Positions 24,056 to 30,071 of a DNA stretch of 30,071 nucleotides are shown here, piece after piece (position 1 is the first letter of the stretch; every line of letters begins with the position of its first letter). Under the pieces are notes generated by a model. That model ran no database searches. It saw only the letters and a list, made by a program, of their open reading frames with translations, and had not been told where the DNA came from. Position numbers and translations under genes: made by a program. Source of the DNA: Raineyella sp964528755 (GTDB lineage: Bacteria; Actinomycetota; Actinomycetes; Propionibacteriales; Propionibacteriaceae); assembly GCA_964528755.1 (NCBI GenBank), contig CAZGWN010000050.1, positions 1 through 30,071 of the forward strand, read 5' to 3'.

Positions 24056-24928
24056 ATGAGCGAAAACAGGACCGGCACAACGGCCGGCCAGAGCGGCACC
24101 TTCACCCTCGGAGGTGACCTCACCGTCACGCGCCTGGGATTCGGGACCATGCAGCTGACCGGCCCCGGCGTGTGGGGTCCGCCGAAGGACGCCGACGAGG
24201 CGGTGCGCGTACTGCGCCGCGCGGTCGAGCTCGGCGTGACCTTCATCGACACCGCCGACTCGTACGGCCCAAATGTCGCCGAGGAACTCGTCAAGCGCGC
24301 GCTGCACCCCTACGCCGACGACGTGGTCATCGCGACCAAGGCCGGCTTCACCCGACAGGGCCCGAACCAGTGGACCGTCAAGGGCGACCCGGCCTACCTC
24401 CGCCGGCAGGCCGAAGGCAGCCTCCGTCGGCTCGGCGTCGACCGGATCGACCTGTTCCAGCTGCACCGCATCGACCGCTCCGTCCGCCTGGAGGACCAGC
24501 TCGGCGCTCTGAAGGCGCTGCAGGACGAGGGCAAGATCCGCCACATCGGCCTGTCGGAGGTCCCCATCGCCGACGTCGAGGCGGCGTCGAGGATCGTCCC
24601 GATCGTGTCGGTGCAGAACGAGTACAACCTCGCGAACCGCGCGTCGGAGGCGCTGCTGAACTACTCGACCCGCAACGGCATCGGATTCATCCCGTGGTTC
24701 CCGCTGGCCACCGGCCGGCTCGCGCAGGGCGACGGGCCACTCGCCGCGATCGCCCGCGACAAGGGTGTCTCGCCCTCGCAGCTGGCGCTGTCCTGGCTGC
24801 TGCGGCGTTCGCCCGTGATGCTGCCGATCCCCGGAACCTCGAAGGTCGCCCACCTCGAGGACAACCTCGCTGCCGCCACGATCGAGCTGACCGACGCGGA
24901 GTTCGAGGACCTGACGAAGGCGGTCTAG
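24056..24928 (+). CDS. Aldo/keto reductase
   Basis: A 290-residue NADPH-dependent aldo/keto reductase, (beta/alpha)8 barrel. The active site is visible: 'FIDTADSYG' (Asp and Tyr), 'IATKAGF' (Lys) and 'DLFQLHRID' (His). 'IGLSEV', 'QNEYNL' and 'PIPGTSKVAHLEDNL' (cofactor phosphate pocket) are also present. The ATG at 24056 is chosen because AAGGAG lies eight bases before it; a GTG at 24050 would be only two bases away from that site. It follows the SDR by 93 bases and its TAG overlaps the next gene's GTG, so the genes form one operon. It likely reduces reactive aldehydes or ketones together with the SDRs. Confidence 0.92.
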   Translation: MSENRTGTTAGQSGTFTLGGDLTVTRLGFGTMQLTGPGVWGPPKDADEAVRVLRRAVELGVTFIDTADSYGPNVAEELVKRALHPYADDVVIATKAGFTRQGPNQWTVKGDPAYLRRQAEGSLRRLGVDRIDLFQLHRIDRSVRLEDQLGALKALQDEGKIRHIGLSEVPIADVEAASRIVPIVSVQNEYNLANRASEALLNYSTRNGIGFIPWFPLATGRLAQGDGPLAAIARDKGVSPSQLALSWLLRRSPVMLPIPGTSKVAHLEDNLAAATIELTDAEFEDLTKAV

Positions 24929-25688
24929 TGAGCGAACTGCAGGAAGCGGCCGCGGAGCGCCGAGGCGACACCCGGGTGGGGGATGACCTCATGGTCTCGC
25001 CCGTCCGGGCGCCGGGCGCGGTCGCCCGCACTCTGAGCGACCGGGACGCGTGGCGTGTGGTCGGGCAGGCAGCGGCGATGCTCGCGATGGGGATCGGGCG
25101 ATTCGCATTCACGCCGATCCTGCCGCTGATGACCACGGATGCCGGGCTGAGCGCGAGCGGTGGCGCGGTGCTGGCGACGGTGAAACTCGTCGGCTACCTC
25201 GCCGGCGCGGTCATCGGCGTCAGCTGCATCATCGCCGCGGCCTTCTTGGTCGCCGCCATCGAGCAACAGGCTCCGGGATGGGTGGGCGATGGGGCATGGG
25301 TCCTCGTCGGCCTCGCTGCGCTCCCATCGACGGCACTGTGGGCATTGCTCACCACCCGCGTCACCGGGCCGATGCTCCTCACGTCCGCGCTGGGGATCAG
25401 CGATCACCTGCGCGTTGCCCGGGGGGTGTAGCCGTGCTCACGACCGTCTACGCCGTCGGTCAGATTCTCGGCCCGCTCATCGCCGCGCCGCCGATGGACC
25501 GCGGTCACACCGCGGCGCTGCTGTTGAGCTGCGCCATCGTGATCGCCGCAGCGATCGCCGCCGGACTTCTCCGCATGCGCAACCCACACAACCTTGACCA
25601 GCCGCGTATGCCCCTCGCACTCCGTGGAGGCGTGACGCGGGGTCTGCGTGACAACGAGACCAACGAAGACAGGAGGGCGAACCGATGA
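24928..25688 (+). pseudogene. YbfB/YjiJ-like MFS transporter, internally deleted and frameshifted
   Basis: The GTG at 24928 overlaps the reductase stop. The first frame gives the first helix of YbfB-type MFS proteins ('AMLAMGIGRFAFTPILPLM', 'GYLAGA'). It then goes through a shortened, altered middle to a stop at 25429-25431. The C-terminal helices are in another frame from about 25428: 'VAVLTTVYAVGQILGPLIA' and 'AALLLSCAIVIAAAIAAGLL', ending at 25686-25688. In total about 250 residues remain of about 400, so one or more large deletions removed several helices. The end overlaps the start of the second TetR gene (ATGA). Probably a former exporter of the cluster. Confidence 0.75.
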
Positions 25689-26296
25689 CGGAGGGCACAG
25701 ACGACGACGGGATCGTCGACCGTCCCCGCGGCGCGCGGAGCGACCGCATCCACGCGGAAGTGATAGCCGCGACTCAGGAGCTGCTGCGCGAGGGTGGCCT
25801 GCCCGCCGCGACGGTAGACGCGATCGCGCAACGCTCCGGGGCGAGCAAGGCCACGATCTACAAGCACTGGCCCTCCCGCACCGCCGTCGCCGCGACGGCA
25901 TTCGGGCGGATGATGGCCGAAGCACTGCCGCCGCCCGACACCGGAAGCACCAGGGGCGACCTCACCGAGCAGGTGCGACGGGTCAGCGCGTTCTACGCCA
26001 GCGACCTCGGCACCGTGTTCGCCCAGCTCATCGCAGCCTGCGTCGACGACACCGCGGGAGCGGCGTACTTCCGCCGGTACTTCCTCGACGGCCGCCGCGC
26101 CGCGATCACCGAGCTGTGGCAGCGCGGCATCGACCGCGGTGACGCCGACCCGGAGATCCCGATCGACGACGTCATCGACGTCCTGTTCGGGCCGCTGATC
26201 TTCCGCCGACTCACCGGGCACTACACGCTCACCGACGAGCACGCCGCCAGCCTCGCGAAGACCGCCCTCGCCGGGCTCCTGCCCCCAGGCACCTGA
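25685..26296 (+). CDS. TetR/AcrR-family transcriptional regulator
   Basis: A 203-residue regulator with HTH 'LLREGGLPAATVDAIAQRSGASKATIYKHW' (recognition helix 'SKATIYKHW') and a TetR_C-like ligand domain ending 'LFGPLIFRRLTGHYTLTDE'. That ending parallels 'LWGAIYHRLLIPDEPVD' of the TetR at 20174-20788, so the two are related. The ATG at 25685 has AGGAGGG six bases upstream and overlaps the MFS remnant's stop. It lies inside the plus-strand operon, which fits self-regulation through the operator at 23050-23068. The inducer is unknown. Confidence 0.9.
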   Translation: MTEGTDDDGIVDRPRGARSDRIHAEVIAATQELLREGGLPAATVDAIAQRSGASKATIYKHWPSRTAVAATAFGRMMAEALPPPDTGSTRGDLTEQVRRVSAFYASDLGTVFAQLIAACVDDTAGAAYFRRYFLDGRRAAITELWQRGIDRGDADPEIPIDDVIDVLFGPLIFRRLTGHYTLTDEHAASLAKTALAGLLPPGT

Positions 26297-26345
26297 TCAC
26301 GCATCCCCCATCGCACGTGAGCCGACACCTCGAAAGGAGCACACC

Positions 26346-27194
26346 ATGACTCACACCTTCTTTATCACCGGCGTCAGCAGCGGCTTCGGCCGCGCCTTCG
26401 CCATCACCGCGCTCGACGCCGGCCACACCGTCGTCGGCACCGTCCGCGACCCAGCGCAGGTCGACACATTCGAACAGCTCGCGCCCGGCCGCGCGCACGC
26501 CCGCGTGCTCGACGTCACCGACACCGACGCGATCACCCCCGTCGTCGAGGGGATCGAACGCGAGATCGGTCCGATCGATGTGCTCGTCAACAATGCCGGC
26601 TACGGCGTCGAGGGCACCTTCGAGGAGACCGATCTCGCCACCTTCCGCCACCAGTTCGACGTGAACGTGTTCGGCGCGATCGCGGTCACCCAGGCCGTGC
26701 TCCCGCGCCTGCGGGCACGTCGAACCGGGCACGTCGTCTTCGTCACCTCAATGGGCGGGCTGCGCACCTTCCCCGGCCTTGCCGCCTACCACGGGTCGAA
26801 GTTCGCGATGGAAGGCATCGCCGGCACGCTCGCCGACGAGGTCGCGCCCTTGGGCATCCACGTCACCTCGATCGAACCGGGCTCGTTCCGCACCGACTGG
26901 GCCGGACGCTCCATGAACCGCGTCGAGACCACGATCCCCGACTACGCCCCGATCTTCGGTCCCGTCCGCGACCGGCGGCAGGAGATCAACGGCAACCAAC
27001 TCGGCAACCCGGCGCTGGCGGCACAGGCGCTGCTGACCATCGTCGACGAGGAGAACCCGCCCCGCCACCTCATCCTCGGCAGCGACGCGCTCCGCCTCGT
27101 CGCCGACGCCCGCGCCGCCTTCGACACGGAGACCGCCCAGTGGGAGGACCTGTCCCGCTCGACAGACTTCCCCGACGGCCAGCAGCTCGCCTGA
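26346..27194 (+). CDS. SDR family oxidoreductase
   Basis: A 282-residue SDR: 'FFITGVSSGFG', 'LDVTDTDA', 'DVLVNNAGYG', 'VVFVTSMGGL' and catalytic 'YHGSK', then 'SIEPGSFRTDW'. GAAAGGAG lies six bases before the ATG at 26346. It is a paralog of the SDRs at 23117-23962 and 27250-28074, with the same cofactor-loop style and C-terminal Trp-containing tail ('TAQWEDLSRSTDF'). It follows the TetR gene by 49 bases and probably belongs to the same transcript. The substrate is not predictable. Confidence 0.9.
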   Translation: MTHTFFITGVSSGFGRAFAITALDAGHTVVGTVRDPAQVDTFEQLAPGRAHARVLDVTDTDAITPVVEGIEREIGPIDVLVNNAGYGVEGTFEETDLATFRHQFDVNVFGAIAVTQAVLPRLRARRTGHVVFVTSMGGLRTFPGLAAYHGSKFAMEGIAGTLADEVAPLGIHVTSIEPGSFRTDWAGRSMNRVETTIPDYAPIFGPVRDRRQEINGNQLGNPALAAQALLTIVDEENPPRHLILGSDALRLVADARAAFDTETAQWEDLSRSTDFPDGQQLA

Positions 27195-27249
27195 GCGAGC
27201 GGCGCGTCGAAACAACCCACAAAACGAGAAAGAAGAAGGACGAGCAACC

Positions 27250-28074
27250 ATGAAGACCTGGTTCATCACCGGCACCTCGCGCGGCTTCGGCCGCGAGTGG
27301 GCGGAAGCCGCCCTCGAGCGCGGCGACCGCGTCGCGGCCACCGCCCGCAACACCGCCTCCCTCGACGCGCTGGTCGAGAAGTACGGCGACGCCGTGCTCC
27401 CCCTACGACTCGACGTGACCGACAAGGCCGCCGTCGACGCGACGGTCGCCCAGGCGATCGAGCACTTCGGGCACCTCGACGTCGTCGTCAACAACGCCGG
27501 ATACGGCCTGTTCGGCGCGATCGAGGAGGTCACCGAGGAGGAGGCCCGCGACCAGATCGAGGCCAACCTGTTCGGCGCACTCTGGGTCACCAAGGCCGTC
27601 ATCCCGCACATGCGCGAACGCCGCTCCGGCCACATCGTCCAGGTGTCCTCGATCGGCGGCATCAACGCCTACGCCAATCTCGGCCTCTACCACGCCTCCA
27701 AGTGGGGCCTGGAAGGCTTCAGCCAGGCGGCCGCCCTCGAGCTCGCCCCGTTCGGCGTGCACGTGACCCTCATCGAGCCGGCGAACTTCTCCACCGACTG
27801 GTCCGGCGCCTCGGCCGTGCACTCCACCCCGCTGGACTTCTACCAGCCCGCCCGCGACGCACGCGCCGCCCGGGTGCGTCCCGGCGCGGTCGGCGTGCCG
27901 TCTGCGACCCGTGGGGCGATCCTCGCCGTCGTGGATGCCGAGGAGCCGCCGCTGCGGATCTTCTTCGGCCGCGCCATGATCGAGCAGGCCACCGCCGAGT
28001 ACCAGCAGCGCATCGCCGGCTGGGAGGCGTGGCGATCGGTCTCCGAGGCCGCGCATGGCAACCCCGAGGCCTGA
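27250..28074 (+). CDS. SDR family oxidoreductase
   Basis: A 274-residue SDR: 'WFITGTSRGFG', 'RLDVTDKA', 'DVVVNNAGYG', 'IVQVSSIGGI' and active-site 'YHASK', then 'LIEPANFSTDW'. A purine-rich leader (AGAAAGAAGAAGGA) precedes the ATG at 27250. With the SDRs at 23117 and 26346 it makes a set of three plus-strand paralogs, suggesting duplication and divergence. The C-terminal tail 'AGWEAWRSVSEAA' has the same placement of Trp. It is the last intact gene of the cluster before a broken MFS gene. Confidence 0.9.
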   Translation: MKTWFITGTSRGFGREWAEAALERGDRVAATARNTASLDALVEKYGDAVLPLRLDVTDKAAVDATVAQAIEHFGHLDVVVNNAGYGLFGAIEEVTEEEARDQIEANLFGALWVTKAVIPHMRERRSGHIVQVSSIGGINAYANLGLYHASKWGLEGFSQAAALELAPFGVHVTLIEPANFSTDWSGASAVHSTPLDFYQPARDARAARVRPGAVGVPSATRGAILAVVDAEEPPLRIFFGRAMIEQATAEYQQRIAGWEAWRSVSEAAHGNPEA

Positions 28075-28155
28075 CCCCCGGTATTGGGGCCGCCACCGGC
28101 ATCTGGTGGCGGCCCCGCCCCTGCCATCGCTCCACACGAGAGAAAGCAACAATCA

Positions 28156-28590
28156 ATATCCACCGGATCCATCTCGATCCCCGCCGTCGGGACCGGCACA
28201 GGCACGGCGTCGCCGCGGGCGAACGCGCTGCTCATTCTCGGCCTGGCGTTCGGGACCTTCGCGATCGGGTCGCGCGCAAGTTCGCCAGTATGGGGATCAT
28301 CCAGCTCTTCGCCGCCGACATGGGCCTCAGCACCCCCCACGGCCAGCTGGGCGATCACCGCCTACGCCCTCGGCGTCGTCATCGGCGCCCCCACGATCAC
28401 GATCCTCGCCGCCCGCCTGAACCGCCGCGCCCTGCTGCTGTCCATCACCGGCCTGTTCGTGGTCGGCAACCCGTTCTCCGCCGCCGCAAGGGACCTGGGA
28501 CTCCTCATGATCGGCCGCTTCCTCGCCGGCATGCCCCAGGGCGCGTCCTTCGGGGTGGGCACGGTCGTCGCCACCACATCAGGCGTCCGA
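28156..28590 (+). pseudogene. MFS transporter (DHA1-like), start lost, frameshifted and truncated
   Basis: The expected start codon reads ATA at 28156-28158, followed by 'STGSISIPAVGTG' and the first helix 'NALLILGLAFGTFAIG'. Near 28280 the frame slips; the true continuation 'FASMGIIQLFAADMGLSTP' is one frame over. Near 28333 it slips back to 'ASWAITAYALGVVIGAPTITILAARLNRRALLL' and 'LMIGRFLAGMPQGASFGVG', the MFS loop motif. After 'VVATTSGV' homology ends near 28590, so more than half is missing. It follows SDR5 as the earlier MFS remnant follows the reductase; the cluster once had two exporters. Confidence 0.75.
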
Positions 28591-28683
28591 AACAACAGGG
28601 TAAGCCCACGCGAGCGTCCACTCGTCGCATCCAGAAACGTTCAAACCCCCGCCCGCTCTTTCGCGGACGAGGGTCTGAGCGTG

Positions 28684-28989
28684 ATGCGTCGGGTGGACGC
28701 GGGTGGACTCAAACCGAACACCTGGCAGCGCTTCGAGCGGCTCGGTTCGGCGTGGAATCAGGCGAAACTGGGCATCGACGATAAGCCACAAGGTGCCGGC
28801 GAGGGCGAGCCGGCCGTCATCGCGAAGCCTGGGAGACGAGCTAGAACACCCCTGACAGAGAGCCAAGTAGACGCTATCCGAACTGCCCGCGCCAACGGCG
28901 AGAGCGTGATCTCCATCTGTCGCCGATTCGACGTGCATCGGATGACGGTGTGGACGTATACAAGGGATCTTCTCGGCATCGCGCGGTAG
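28684..28989 (+). pseudogene. Resolvase-type HTH remnant
   Basis: A frame with an ATG at 28684 ends in 'RARTPLTESQVDAIRTARANGESVISICRRFDVHRMTVWTY', the HTH found at the C-terminus of serine resolvases/invertases. The preceding 55 residues have no motif and no resolvase catalytic domain is present. It resembles the first HTH of the small protein at 6968-7362 (FDVHRMTVW versus FKVHRSTVR). It could be a free-standing HTH protein, but a truncated recombinase tail is likelier. Confidence 0.5.
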
Positions 28990-29004
28990 CGAGTCGCCGC
29001 CCGC

Positions 29005-29240
29005 TCATGCGGCCGGTGCGCGCCTTCGTCGGTAGTGACCAGGGGCGACGCCAACGTACTGGCGGAACAGGCGGGGGGTGGCGTGACTGCGGGAGCGCCA
29101 GCCGACGCGTTGCATCGCGGCTGTGACGGTCATGTCGGTCTCTCGTAGGTCCTTCGCGAGGTGTTCTGCGCGGAGCATCGTCAAGAACGCGAGCGGGGTC
29201 TTGCCAGTTTCTGCTGGAACTGTTGGGCGTTACGTGAAGC
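29005..29240 (-). pseudogene. AraC-family regulator, C-terminal HTH remnant
   Basis: Ending at the TGA at 29005-29007, the frame reads 'KTPLAFLTMLRAEHLAKDL', 'MTVTAAMQRVGWRSRSHAT' and 'RLFRQYVGVAPGHYRR', the second HTH of AraC/GlxA-type regulators. Just upstream the match shifts frame: a missing G near 29215 would restore 'FQQETGKTPLAF'. Nothing of the N-terminal domain remains. It lies between the resolvase-type scrap and the helicase fragment. Confidence 0.65.
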
Positions 29241-29282
29241 AGCAAGGGGTTGCATTGCGTCCCCCGCTTCTCAAGGCAGTGC

Positions 29283-30029
29283 CTACGCGGTGAGCGATCG
29301 CGGTACGCCCGCCTCGTCGAACTCTATGGAGATCACATTCTCTTGTCCTGCCCAGTCCTGAAGCACAGCGACCGCGTCATCACTGAGCTCTTGAACGAAC
29401 AGCAGCGCAAGGTTATGTTTTGCTCGCGAAGCGGAGACATAGAAGAGGTTACGTGAGTGTGGGAAGCTCCCGGCCTGTTTGAGCTCTGGCTTGCTCTGCG
29501 GAGCGTGGGCGGCGATCATCTTGGCGAAGTCATACTTAGACCAGCCGCGCCCGACAAGTACGATCACATCGTCGAACTCTGCACCTTTGACAGAGTGTTT
29601 GGTTGAGAAGACGGTGCTGTCTTCTAAGTAGGAACGGAGTGCGCGCACTTCGGCATACGGCACAGAGCGCAGCGCCCGATGCTCCACCAGCTTTCGCGGC
29701 TCTTCCAGTTCCTCTCCCGGGCCTAGAGCCAGTAGTGCCTCCTCTAGCTCACGTCCTCGCTTAACTGCCCGTGTGGGCACGGAGAAGAGATCCTGAGAGT
29801 TCAAGAGGTCCAGCACATCACCGATCGTGCCGGTATCTCCGGTCGAGATGAGCGAATCGAAGTACTCGGACCAGCGATGCTTATCCTTCGGTGCAGTGAG
29901 TGCTGGCCTCTTGCTTCCCAGGAGACGGAACAACTCTCCGTACTTGCGCTCGGAAAACGCTTGCATCGCAGGTTCTACGGTGTCGACAAGGAACTCGATC
30001 ACCGGGTCTTCCTTATTCCCTGTGTGTCA
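29283..30029 (-). pseudogene. UvrD/GajB-like helicase, C-terminal half
   Basis: A 239-residue frame from the GTG at 30002, open only to a TGA at 30027-30029, so the gene lacks its N-terminal P-loop part. It holds the C-terminal superfamily-1 helicase motifs: 'FSTKHSVKGAEFDDVIVLVGRGWSKYDFAKMI' (motif V region) and 'HSRNLFYVSASRAKHNLALLF' (motif VI). The 'KHSVKGAEFD..V..GRGW' form, with a long spacer before motif VI, is typical of helicases paired with OLD-type TOPRIM nucleases, as GajB in Gabija. The normal partner would lie further along the minus strand, outside the window. More A/T-rich codons than its neighbours point to transfer. ATPase activity is impossible for the fragment alone. Confidence 0.65.
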
Positions 30030-30071
30030 GGGTTGGGTGAGTCCACCGGTTCATAGCAAGTCCGAAGTCCG

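Noticed and set aside
1..30071. CRISPR array, rRNA or tRNA gene
   Set aside because: No regularly spaced repeats and no foldable RNA gene were found by reading both strands.

Overview
The window is high-GC DNA with actinobacterial codon use. Its gene families are typical of Actinomycetota: a MurT-like Mur ligase, an AbiE pair, a TraA/MobF relaxase remnant, IS1380, IS481 and IS1634 elements, and a cluster of short-chain dehydrogenases with TetR regulators. The genus cannot be named from the sequence alone. Much of the window is accessory DNA with many broken genes.

Region by region: (1) 1-2851 is intact and ordinary: a DJ-1/PfpI protein with an operator-like inverted repeat, then a VIT/CCC1-type membrane protein overlapping a CPA2-type cation:proton antiporter on the minus strand. 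(2) 2959-7362 is a gene graveyard. It holds a frameshifted murT fused to a scrap of IS630 transposase, a TetR tail, an AbiEi/AbiEii toxin-antitoxin pair whose toxin lacks its catalytic segment, an IS21 IstA scrap, the C-terminal half of a QueE-like protein, and a small HTH gene. (3) 7363-8440 is a complete but decayed IS481 element with a 6-bp target duplication. (4) 8718-10406 is an intact OLD-like ATPase/TOPRIM nuclease. (5) About 10407-15853 is an IS1634-type element that broke a MobF relaxase gene. It was itself split by a Recombinase-in-Trio (RIT) element at 10763-14449, with three overlapping tyrosine recombinase genes between perfect 71-bp inverted repeats. (6) An intact IS1380 transposase, a DUF4238-like gene and a decayed IS3 element follow, to 20097. 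(7) 20174-28074 is a two-armed oxidoreductase cluster around a divergent promoter near 23024-23068: five SDRs, an aldo-keto reductase, a SnoaL-like protein and two TetR regulators, with one broken SDR and one broken MFS gene. (8) 28156-30071 is another graveyard: a second broken MFS gene, an HTH scrap, an AraC C-terminus and the C-terminal half of a GajB-like UvrD helicase.

How the genes may work together: the SDR/AKR/TetR block looks like a regulated detoxification or redox cassette. The TetR proteins probably bind the 19-bp palindrome that overlaps the predicted -10 box, although both exporter-like genes are broken. The OLD nuclease, AbiE pair, DUF4238 gene and helicase fragment form a loose, partly dead set of defence-type genes between mobile elements. 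The RIT element, nested in an IS nested in a relaxase gene, is the most distinctive structure. Its outer ends carry 21-bp palindromic sites that look like recombinase core sites, and the interrupted transposase carries a matching half-site.

Many of the broken genes differ from an intact frame by a single base. Real decay is the likelier explanation given the clean genes between them, but read-level confirmation would separate it from assembly indels.
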